Below are positions 1 through 6,029 of a stretch of 7,025 nt of DNA, piece by piece. The notes beneath the pieces were generated by a model. That model saw nothing but the letters and a program-made list of their open reading frames with translations. It did not search any database and was not told the origin of the DNA. This stretch comes from Sphingobacterium thalpophilum (GTDB lineage: Bacteria; Bacteroidota; Bacteroidia; Flavobacteriales; Flavobacteriaceae): assembly GCA_943328865.2 (NCBI GenBank), contig CALQBR020000068.1, positions 1-7,025 on the forward strand, read 5' to 3'. The first letter of the stretch is position 1; every line of letters starts with the position of its first letter. A program made the translations under genes and the position numbers.

Positions 1-1
1 A

Positions 2-208
2 GTCATTGATTTACCCTATGCCTATTATAAAAACCAAAAAAGCGCATATTTTGATTTGGCGTTAGGAGGTAGTTTAGGATACAAAATATATTTCAAGAAA
101 AAAGTGGTAGTTGAATTCTTGGTTGGCTTTGGCAAAAACATTATCAATCGCAATACAAGTCCTGATGTTATTTCTCGTGTTGGTCTAAATTTTGGTTACC
201 GATTTTAA
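2..208 (+). CDS. C-terminal end of an outer-membrane beta-barrel protein (partial)
   Basis: An open frame enters from the left edge and ends at a TAA, giving the last 68 residues of a protein. Aromatic and hydrophobic residues alternate with polar and glycine residues in short stretches (for example YFDLALGGSLGYKIYF and VVVEFLVGFGKN). The chain ends in GLNFGYRF, and a terminal phenylalanine after an alternating strand is the usual C-terminal signature of outer-membrane beta-barrels recognised by the BAM machinery. It resembles the small DUF3575-like barrel proteins of Bacteroidota, but the family cannot be fixed from this piece. The stop is 11 bases before the following lipoprotein gene and no promoter was seen between them, so the two are probably cotranscribed. 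Substrate and function are unknown. Confidence 0.7.
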   Translation, partial: VIDLPYAYYKNQKSAYFDLALGGSLGYKIYFKKKVVVEFLVGFGKNIINRNTSPDVISRVGLNFGYRF

Positions 209-219
209 ATACTAAAAAT

Positions 220-804
220 ATGAAAAAGATAAAATATTTTATTCTATTTACAATATTACTATTTGTTTTAACAAATTGTAACACAAATGATGATGGTTTT
301 TACAATACAGTATATCTGCATAATGCAAAAAATTTAGTAGCTATAAAAACAGAAGATCAATATAATGTTGGAGATTATCTCTATGTTTCTGCAGATTTCT
401 CTAGATACCAAATTGAAGCCGATCAAACTGAATTATTAGATATTTATAGAACCACTGGTGGAGCAGATTCTTTCTATTTTTCATATGTCTTAGAAAGAAA
501 AATTGGTAATGAATGGAAAGCTGTTATCGTTTCTACAGATAAACTGGATATAAAAAAAGGAAATGCAGCCTCAGGGACTTTTGTCTATGGGTACTGCAAA
601 TACAATCCAGTAAATAAAACGTATGAATACAATGTTGGGTTCCCATTATTGGAATCAGGACAGTATCGTTTAAATTTTGGTTATAATAGCGATTCGAATG
701 AGGTAGAATTGATCTCTAATAGTAAAGAATTAAATTTAAAGATGACAATCTTTACTACTATCAATAATAATCTTAATTCCATATACTATTTTACTGTGAA
801 TTAA
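220..804 (+). CDS. Putative surface lipoprotein, family not recognised
   Basis: This encodes 194 residues. The N-terminus is a typical lipoprotein signal: two lysines, a hydrophobic stretch at about residues 6-17, and a lipobox LTNC with the acylated cysteine at position 20. The next residues, NTNDDG, put two aspartates at +4/+5. This resembles the acidic lipoprotein export signal that sends Bacteroidota lipoproteins to the outer face of the outer membrane, so surface exposure is a reasonable inference. The remaining ~170 residues are rich in Tyr, Asn, Ser and Thr, with alternating patterns that suggest an all-beta domain; PLLESGQYRLNFGY looks like a beta-sandwich strand-turn-strand. There is no catalytic motif and I cannot assign a family. 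It follows a beta-barrel gene by 11 bases and may work with it in the envelope. Its stop codon abuts the stop of the opposing ung gene. Confidence 0.8.
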   Translation: MKKIKYFILFTILLFVLTNCNTNDDGFYNTVYLHNAKNLVAIKTEDQYNVGDYLYVSADFSRYQIEADQTELLDIYRTTGGADSFYFSYVLERKIGNEWKAVIVSTDKLDIKKGNAASGTFVYGYCKYNPVNKTYEYNVGFPLLESGQYRLNFGYNSDSNEVELISNSKELNLKMTIFTTINNNLNSIYYFTVN

Positions 805-1473
805 TTACCACTCAATTGCTGAAAGTCCTTTTGCTTTTAGATATTCATTGCATTTACTGAAATGTTTATTTCCAAACCATTTCCCTTGATTGGCACTCAT
901 TGGCGAAGGATGTCCAGACTCTAAAACCAAATGTATATTTCGGTCAATTTTTAAACCCTTTTTATGAGCGAAAGTACCCCAAAGTAAAAATACAACCTGT
1001 TCTTTTTCTTTGGAGATTTTCTCAATGACAGCATCTGTAAAAAAATTCCATTTTAAATGCTTGTGGCTATTGGGTTGGTCTTTTCTAACCGAAAGCGAAG
1101 CATTTAAAAGTAACACTCCTTGTTTTGCCCAATGTTCTAAATTTCCCGAAGTTGGATAAAATATACTACCAAAGTCATCATTAATTTCTCTGAAAATATT
1201 ACGCAATGAAGGAGGAATTTTAACCCCATCATTTACAGAAAAGCACAATCCATTGGCCTCGCCATCACCGTGGTAAGGATCTTGACCAATAACAACCACT
1301 TTTAAATCCTCGAAAGAGCAATAATCAAATGCTGAAAAAATAAGTTCTTTAGGAGGATAACAAATTTGATTTTGATATTCTTTATCAACTTCATGCATCA
1401 AATCTTGAAAATATGGATTCTTGATTTCGTCCGATAATATGGCTTTCCATGTGTCATTCAGGTTAAAATTCAT
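805..1473 (-). CDS. ung: Uracil-DNA glycosylase (family 1 UDG)
   Basis: This cytoplasmic base-excision repair enzyme cuts uracil from DNA after cytosine deamination or dUMP incorporation. It has 222 residues, close to the usual length (E. coli Ung is 229). All family-1 landmarks are visible: the water-activating loop GQDPYH at 63-68 with catalytic Asp65, the uracil-stacking Phe78 in GLCFSV, the uracil-binding Asn124 in LLLNASLSVR, and the leucine-intercalation loop HPSPMSA at 188-194 with catalytic His188. The start at 1473 gives a normal N-terminus. It lies 19 bases downstream of a consensus Bacteroidota -7 box on the same strand. The gene is divergent from mutS2 and ends without a gap against the lipoprotein gene, with no terminator hairpin between them. 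Nothing suggests damage, and the identification is secure. Confidence 0.97.
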   Translation of the reverse strand: MNFNLNDTWKAILSDEIKNPYFQDLMHEVDKEYQNQICYPPKELIFSAFDYCSFEDLKVVVIGQDPYHGDGEANGLCFSVNDGVKIPPSLRNIFREINDDFGSIFYPTSGNLEHWAKQGVLLLNASLSVRKDQPNSHKHLKWNFFTDAVIEKISKEKEQVVFLLWGTFAHKKGLKIDRNIHLVLESGHPSPMSANQGKWFGNKHFSKCNEYLKAKGLSAIEW

Positions 1474-1492
1474 ATTTTTTTAAATTAATGTA

Positions 1493-1521
1493 CAAAGATA
1501 CACAGATGTTCAAACAAGCAA
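1493..1521 (-). promoter_or_regulatory. Putative ung promoter (-33 TTG / -7 TATCTTTG)
   Basis: On the minus strand TATCTTTG (1493-1500) matches the Bacteroidota sigma-A -7 consensus TAnnTTTG. A TTG lies 18 bases further upstream (1519-1521), at the expected -33 spacing. The box ends 19 bases before the ung start codon, leaving room for a short leader. This is pattern recognition only; no start site is known. Confidence 0.6.
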
Positions 1522-1596
1522 TAAGATCAATTTGAATTCTACTTAAAGAATCAGGAAAACTTTGAAAATCTCGATGGAATAGTTTCAAGTATTGCG

Positions 1597-1604
1597 TATT
1601 TTTG
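1597..1604 (+). promoter_or_regulatory. Putative mutS2 promoter -7 element (TATTTTTG)
   Basis: TATTTTTG fits TAnnTTTG and lies 25 bases before the mutS2 ATG. No convincing TTG was seen at the -33 distance, so the promoter may be weak. Together with the opposite ung promoter it makes 1474-1629 a compact divergent promoter region with no gene in it. Confidence 0.45.
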
Positions 1605-1629
1605 TAATGAAAAAGCGCTAAATAGTACC

Positions 1630-3798
1630 ATGATCAATATTACAGAAAAAACCCTTCAAGACCTTCAATTTCCAACAGTTCTCGAAACCATTTCTTCGAT
1701 TTGTAATACAGATATTGGAAAACAAAAAGCACTTGAAATCACTCCATTTAAAGAAAAAGAGCAACTGATGAATGCCTTAATGCAAACTTCAGAGTACATT
1801 GCTTCTTTTCAAAATAATAATGCCATTCCCAATCATGGATTTGATGCCATTACCTATGAAATCAAATTTTTGGCTATTGAGGATAGTTTTCTAGAAGTGG
1901 GCAGTTTTAGAAAAATTGCTACCATTTCAGAAACAGTTAATACACTTTTGCAGTATTTTAAAAAATTCGACGATTATTATCCCTATCTCAATACCAAAGC
2001 TTCCCAAGTTGAATTTACCAAAGTCATCATCCAAAAAGTTGATGAAATTGTTGATAAATATGGTGAAATTAAAGATAATGCTTCACCGGATTTGTTGAAT
2101 ATCCGTCGGGACATGAACCTTGTTCGAGGAAAAGTGAACCAAAGTTTTGGCATAGCACTCACCCAATACAATGCCTTGAATTACTTGGATGACATCAAGG
2201 AAAGTTTTGTTCAAAACCGCAGGGTTTTAGCCGTTTTAGCGATGTACAGACGGAAAGTAAAGGGTTCCATTCTCGGTAGTTCCAAAACAGGAAGTATCGC
2301 TTATATTGAACCCGAAACTACCCTGAAATATTCCCGAGAATTGAGTAATTTGGAGTATGAAGAAAAGGAAGAAATTACGCGAATATTGAAACAACTCTCT
2401 AACGAAATTCGCCCATTTTTAGCTCTTATAATTCAGTATCAGGATTTTTTGAGCGATATTGATGTGATTGCCGCAAAAGCAAAATATGCACGAAAAATAA
2501 ACGGTATTTTACCAACAATCCGCGAGGAACGCAGGTTGTATTTCAGGGATGCCTTCCACCCTATTTTGCTCTTAAACAACAAAGAAAAAAATCAAGTTAC
2601 CCACCCACAAACAATAGAGCTTCATCAGGAAAATAGAATCATTGTCATTTCTGGTCCCAATGCAGGTGGAAAAACAATTTCTTTAAAAACCGTTGGTTTA
2701 CTTCAATTAATGTTACAGAGCGGCATGTTGATTCCTGTCCATGAACGAAGTGAAACTTTTTTGTTTGATAGAATTTTAACAGATATTGGCGACAATCAAT
2801 CTATAGAAAATCATTTGAGTACTTATAGTTACCGATTGAAAAACATGAATTATTTTCTAAAAAAGTGCAATCAAAAAACCCTATTCTTAATTGATGAATT
2901 TGGAACGGGATCAGATCCTGAATTAGGTGGTGCTTTGGCAGAAATTTTCTTAGAAGAGTTTTATCATCGGGAAGCTTTTGGAATTATTACCACGCATTAT
3001 TCCAATTTAAAAATATTAGCCAATGAGTTGCCTTTTGCTCTAAATGCCAATATGCTTTTTGATGAAAAGACATTGGAACCAATGTATAAATTGGTTTTGG
3101 GACAAGCTGGAAGTTCATTTACCTTTGAAGTGGCTCAAAAAAATGGAATCCCCTTTGGTTTAATCAACCGGGCTAAAAAGAAGATTGAAGTTGGGAAAGT
3201 CCGTTTCGATAAAACCATTGCAACACTTCAAAAAGAGCGTTCTAAAATGGAAAAAACTTCCCAAACATTAAAGGAAGAAGAAACCAAGGCACGGGAAGAG
3301 GGAAGGAAAATGGAGACCATTAATGTAAAGATCAAACAAAAACTAGAAAGCTATCAGGAATTGTATGACAGCAATCAGAAAACAATTTACATTGGTCAAA
3401 AAATAGAAGATTTAGCCGAGCGGTATTTTAATAATAAAAGTAAAAAAGACTTAATTGGCGAATTTTTAAAAATTGTCGAAATCGAGAATTCAAAAAGAAC
3501 AAAAGCGACTGCTAAAGAAATAAAAGTTAAAGAGGAAAAGAAAAAGGAAGTGATTCAGGAAGTTACCCTTCAAGTTCAAGAAATCCGTCAAGAAAAAAAA
3601 GAAAAAAAATTAAAAGCCAATTTGGTTGTTGAAAAACCAAAACCCATTTTAAAAATAGGAGATCGTGTTCGAATGTTTGATGGAAAAGCTGTAGGAACAA
3701 TTAATTCCATTGAAAAAAACAAAGCAACCGTAAATTATGGAATGTTTACTTCGAAAGTAAGTTTAGATGTTTTGGAGTGGGTTGAATCAAAAAAATAA
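1630..3798 (+). CDS. mutS2: MutS2-type ATPase lacking the C-terminal Smr domain
   Basis: This encodes 722 residues. MutS2 proteins are MutS-family ATPases acting on branched or recombination DNA, and in some bacteria on collided ribosomes, rather than in classical mismatch repair. The N-terminus (EKTLQDLQFPTVLETISSIC) starts directly in the MutS core, without the mismatch-reading domain of MutS1. Walker A is SGPNAGGKT at 341-349. The family motif DIGDNQSIENHLSTYS is at 385-400, Walker B LFLIDEFGTGSDP at 418-430 and the switch histidine is His456 in TTHY. A charged Lys/Glu-rich coiled coil covers about 510-590. It is followed by a low-complexity basic linker and a small KOW-like beta domain from about 673 to the end (KIGDRVRMFDGKAVGTINSI). 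B. subtilis MutS2 (about 785 residues) continues into an Smr nuclease domain; here the frame stops instead, and the next gene starts at once. The following DCC gene is one base away, probably in the same operon. Confidence 0.93.
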   Translation: MINITEKTLQDLQFPTVLETISSICNTDIGKQKALEITPFKEKEQLMNALMQTSEYIASFQNNNAIPNHGFDAITYEIKFLAIEDSFLEVGSFRKIATISETVNTLLQYFKKFDDYYPYLNTKASQVEFTKVIIQKVDEIVDKYGEIKDNASPDLLNIRRDMNLVRGKVNQSFGIALTQYNALNYLDDIKESFVQNRRVLAVLAMYRRKVKGSILGSSKTGSIAYIEPETTLKYSRELSNLEYEEKEEITRILKQLSNEIRPFLALIIQYQDFLSDIDVIAAKAKYARKINGILPTIREERRLYFRDAFHPILLLNNKEKNQVTHPQTIELHQENRIIVISGPNAGGKTISLKTVGLLQLMLQSGMLIPVHERSETFLFDRILTDIGDNQSIENHLSTYSYRLKNMNYFLKKCNQKTLFLIDEFGTGSDPELGGALAEIFLEEFYHREAFGIITTHYSNLKILANELPFALNANMLFDEKTLEPMYKLVLGQAGSSFTFEVAQKNGIPFGLINRAKKKIEVGKVRFDKTIATLQKERSKMEKTSQTLKEEETKAREEGRKMETINVKIKQKLESYQELYDSNQKTIYIGQKIEDLAERYFNNKSKKDLIGEFLKIVEIENSKRTKATAKEIKVKEEKKKEVIQEVTLQVQEIRQEKKEKKLKANLVVEKPKPILKIGDRVRMFDGKAVGTINSIEKNKATVNYGMFTSKVSLDVLEWVESKK

Positions 3799-3799
3799 T

Positions 3800-4213
3800 A
3801 TGGAACGTTTACCAAAAAATAAAAAAATAATTCTTTTTGATGGCTTTTGTCATTTATGTAGCACTTCAGTTGAAATTGTAATTGAACACGACAAAAAAGA
3901 TATTTTCCGATTTGTAGCCATCCAATCTGATTTGGGAACTGCAATCATTAACCACATTGGGATTGATTCTAAAAATATTGATAGCATTATACTATATGAA
4001 CCTGGAGTTGCTTACTACTATAAATCAACCGCAGCATTAGAAATTGCCAAGGATTTGTCAGGAATTTTTCATTATGCATTCTTATTCAGAATAATCCCTA
4101 CTTTTTTAAGAAATCCCATATATGATTATGTTGCTAAGAACCGTTACAAATGGTATGGAAAGCAAGTATCCTGTATGATTCCGAAACCTGAAATAGTGAA
4201 TAGATTTCTTTAA
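3800..4213 (+). CDS. DCC-family (DUF393) thiol-disulfide oxidoreductase-like protein
   Basis: This encodes 137 residues. The N-terminus ILFDGFCHLCSTSVEIV carries the family signature D-x-x-C-x-x-C (Asp14, Cys17, Cys20), a thioredoxin-like redox pair. The C-terminal half contains the second family hallmark, RIIPTFLRNPIYDYVAKNRYKWYGK, followed by a conserved-looking SCMIP. The frame stays open further upstream to an ATG at 3767, inside mutS2. I prefer the ATG at 3800: it is one base after the mutS2 stop and begins MERLPKNKKIILFDG, as relatives do, whereas the longer form only adds an unlike 11-residue tail. Spacing implies translational coupling with mutS2. The true substrate of DUF393 proteins is not established, so redox activity is inferred from the Cys pair. 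There is no signal peptide, so it is likely cytoplasmic. The end is followed by an AT-rich spacer and a terminator. Confidence 0.88.
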   Translation: MERLPKNKKIILFDGFCHLCSTSVEIVIEHDKKDIFRFVAIQSDLGTAIINHIGIDSKNIDSIILYEPGVAYYYKSTAALEIAKDLSGIFHYAFLFRIIPTFLRNPIYDYVAKNRYKWYGKQVSCMIPKPEIVNRFL

Positions 4214-4275
4214 ATTATTGGCATAAATCGATAATCTATTGAAACTTTATTTTCATGTTCACCCAGTCTTAAAGA

Positions 4276-4299
4276 ACTTACTAAGTTAACTTATTAAGT
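4276..4299. repeat. Imperfect AT-rich palindrome downstream of the DCC gene
   Basis: Two 12-base arms meet at a central GTTAAC (4285-4290) with one mismatched pair (C4281/T4294). Beyond the arms AAAGA and TCTTT still match if a small bulge is allowed. As RNA it would fold into a weak AT-rich hairpin 60-90 bases after the DCC stop, followed by a T-rich stretch; as DNA it could be a protein site. The rest of 4214-4370 shows no gene, promoter or other repeat that I could support. Confidence 0.4.
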
Positions 4300-4374
4300 C
4301 TTCTTTGTTAATCATAACTATTCCAATTAATATGATGCAACAAGTAAGTGAAATATTACCTTATTAATAATAAA

Positions 4375-4400
4375 AAACCGTCTCACTTCTGAGACGGTTT
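4375..4400. terminator. Bidirectional rho-independent terminator
   Basis: A perfect 11-bp stem, AAACCGTCTCA / TGAGACGGTTT, closes a 4-base CTTC loop. On the minus strand the stem runs into six Ts followed by TTA-rich sequence, 51 bases after the ompA-like stop: a strong intrinsic terminator. On the plus strand it ends in TTTCTTGTTAT and can stop the mutS2-DCC transcript. It therefore serves the convergent pair. Confidence 0.9.
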
Positions 4401-4451
4401 CTTGTTATATAAAAAGTTAAAAATATATTTTATATCTTAATAACGAATTAA

Positions 4452-5747
4452 TTATTTAACTTTAAAAATTACTTTTCTAACTAATTTTCTAGCACCTTCT
4501 GATTCTTTATCAACAGATTTATCTTCACCTCTTGAAACTACATTTAATCTTGTTGGATTAACACCTGCTTTTACTAAAATGTTTTTCACATTGTTAGCTC
4601 TACTTGTAGCTAAAATATTATTTGCTTCACTTTCACCAGTTTCATCTGCACTTCCAATAATATCAACTGAAGATGAAGGATTACTTCTAAGATAAGTTAA
4701 AATAAAATCAATACCCTCGGTAGAAACATTTGTTGGAGTTGATTTATTTAAATCAAAATAAGTAAATACATAACCATTATTGATAAATTCTTTAACAATG
4801 TTTGCTTTGTCATTGTTAGATTGATTATTTGTAAACTCAGATTTACTTACATAATTATTAGAAATAAATTGCTCTAATTCATCAGCAATTTTGTTATAAT
4901 TCATATCAACCATTCTTCCTTTTGTGTCAACTGCAACTCCTGCAATAGAATTGTTTTCAACATCTAAATAATCTGGTACACCATCTTTGTCTGAATCATT
5001 CATCATAGTTTCTAAATCACCTACTCTAACTTTTAAAGCTTCAAGTTTGTCATCTAATTTATCTTGAATATACCAATCAGCATGTTTTGCATATTTTCCT
5101 AAATAAATAGAAAGACCTATAGAGGCATTGTACATTTCTCCATTGAAAGCTCTATCTGAAAGAACTGGTCCAGCAAATTGAGTTCCATCAAAAGAATGAT
5201 GTTGTCTAATGTTATTAATTAATGTGAAATCAGCATTGAAAGCAACCCTGTCGGATAATTTTATTTGACCTGTCAAACCAAATAATAAATTAGCCATGTT
5301 ATCGTTACCTTTAAAGTTGTCATTATTCATAAATGCATAACCAGGTCCCATGTGGAATTGTAAATTTACATTTTTAGAAAAGTCTTCTAAATTAAGTGTA
5401 CGTCCTAAGTTAACAACACCTTGAACGTTGGCTCTATAATACTGACCAGTAAAATCAGTAATACTTCTTGAACTGTTTTCAAAAGTATCATATCCAAAAT
5501 CAACCTTAAAACCAAATTTAGGATTAATCATGTAACGCGCACCTAAATCAAGATGAAACAAATTGGTGTTATCAATATAATGACCAGCTACAAAAGGAGC
5601 TGCAGGTTTGCTAAAACCGCCATTAATATCTAAAGACCATTTGTTATACTCTTTTCCTTTTTTAACCTCGTTATTGTTAGTTTTTTGAGCATTAATGGAT
5701 GATGCTGAAATTACCAAAAACAAAGCTGACAATGCAATTCTTTTCAT
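4452..5747 (-). CDS. OmpA-family outer-membrane protein with TSP3 calcium loop
   Basis: This encodes 431 residues. A signal peptide (MKRIALSALFLVISASSINA) is probably cleaved before Gln21. Residues about 35-217 alternate like a transmembrane beta-barrel, with GlyTyr-rich strands. A short coiled coil follows (QDKLDDKLEALKVRVGDLE, 228-246), then one thrombospondin type-3 calcium motif, DSDKDGVPDYLD, at 251-262. The C-terminus (about 326-431) is an OmpA domain: YFDLNKSTP, then Asp368 and Arg383, spaced 15 apart as in the peptidoglycan-binding pair of OmpA (Asp271/Arg286 in A. baumannii), within the helix pattern N-x2-L-x2-SRA-x2-V-x3-L. It likely anchors the outer membrane to peptidoglycan and may form pores. 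An in-frame ATG at 5873 would add 42 residues before the signal peptide and is rejected; 5747 puts the signal at the N-terminus. The 5' leader has a ten-A run four bases before the ATG, a translation-friendly context in Bacteroidota. It is transcribed alone, between its own promoter and the shared terminator. Confidence 0.93.
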   Translation of the reverse strand: MKRIALSALFLVISASSINAQKTNNNEVKKGKEYNKWSLDINGGFSKPAAPFVAGHYIDNTNLFHLDLGARYMINPKFGFKVDFGYDTFENSSRSITDFTGQYYRANVQGVVNLGRTLNLEDFSKNVNLQFHMGPGYAFMNNDNFKGNDNMANLLFGLTGQIKLSDRVAFNADFTLINNIRQHHSFDGTQFAGPVLSDRAFNGEMYNASIGLSIYLGKYAKHADWYIQDKLDDKLEALKVRVGDLETMMNDSDKDGVPDYLDVENNSIAGVAVDTKGRMVDMNYNKIADELEQFISNNYVSKSEFTNNQSNNDKANIVKEFINNGYVFTYFDLNKSTPTNVSTEGIDFILTYLRSNPSSSVDIIGSADETGESEANNILATSRANNVKNILVKAGVNPTRLNVVSRGEDKSVDKESEGARKLVRKVIFKVK

Positions 5748-5787
5748 AGTATTTTTTTTTTGTTGTTTTTTGCTATTAAAATTTTGG

Positions 5788-5795
5788 CAAATATA
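5788..5795 (-). promoter_or_regulatory. Putative ompA-like gene promoter -7 element (TATATTTG)
   Basis: On the minus strand TATATTTG is a full match to TAnnTTTG. It ends 40 bases before the start codon. No TTG is found at the -33 distance; the nearest is a TTC (5815-5817) with a 19-base spacer. The spacer consists largely of an alternating AT tract and a run of seven A on the minus strand. Confidence 0.6.
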
Positions 5796-5802
5796 TATAT
5801 AT
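5791..5802. repeat. (AT)6 dinucleotide tract in the ompA-like promoter
   Basis: Six AT units overlap the outer half of the -7 box and continue into the spacer, followed by seven T on the plus strand (5802-5808, sharing its first base with the tract). Length changes here would change promoter spacing. The remaining 5803-5978 shows no gene and no other clear signal. Confidence 0.7.
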
Positions 5803-5978
5803 TTTTTTGTAGATGAAGGAAAAACTTTGTAAATTTTAATAACATTTACCAACTGTCTATATTCATACAACACGTTAGTTAATCTAAATTATACTTATTC
5901 TATATTTTAGTCTCATTTTGGATCGTGACAATTTGAAATAATATTACGAATTACCTATTTGTTTAAAATTAATAAACA

Positions 5979-6014
5979 AAAATAAAATAGTATGCATGCA
6001 TACTATTTTATTTT
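5979..6014. promoter_or_regulatory. Perfect 36-bp palindrome, candidate MarR operator
   Basis: The two 18-base arms are exact reverse complements around the centre 5996/5997. The inner 16 bases are AGTATGCATGCATACT, flanked by A/T-rich arms ending in AAAATAAAA and TTTTATTTT. The right end stops two bases before the -7 box of the downstream marR gene and covers its -33 region. MarR dimers bind palindromes of about 16-20 bp next to their own genes, so this is the obvious autoregulatory operator; it is longer than the family norm and may hold more than one dimer. Binding is inferred. Confidence 0.8.
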
Positions 6015-6016
6015 AC

Positions 6017-6024
6017 TATATTTG
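6017..6024 (+). promoter_or_regulatory. Putative marR operon promoter -7 element (TATATTTG)
   Basis: This is a full match to TAnnTTTG, with only five bases (GGAAT... up to the A of ATG at 6030) between box and start codon. The -33 region falls inside the palindrome and has no TTG. With the usual few-base distance from -7 box to start site, transcription would begin at or next to the ATG, giving a leaderless mRNA. Confidence 0.65.
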
Positions 6025-6029
6025 GGAAT

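Noticed and set aside
1607..1621. Four-codon upstream frame (MKKR, stop) before mutS2
   Set aside because: It begins three bases after the -7 box, so it is probably at or before the transcript start; too short to support as a leader peptide.
1916..2098. 60-codon plus-strand frame inside mutS2
   Set aside because: It lies wholly within the conserved MutS2 coding frame, has no recognisable protein pattern and is explained as a shadow.
1983..2171. 62-codon minus-strand frame inside mutS2
   Set aside because: Antisense to strongly conserved coding sequence, with no promoter or family features.
3735..3944. 69-codon minus-strand frame across the mutS2/DCC junction
   Set aside because: Overlaps two supported genes, including the DCC active-site region; composition looks like reversed coding sequence.
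5748..5873. Upstream extension of the ompA-like gene to an ATG at 5873
   Set aside because: It would bury the signal peptide behind 42 residues and would span the -7 box and the A-rich leader; the ATG at 5747 is the fitting start.
5796..5978. Possible small gene or RNA between the ompA-like promoter and the operator
   Set aside because: Stops are frequent in all frames read, no stable hairpin was seen and only AT-rich sequence is present.
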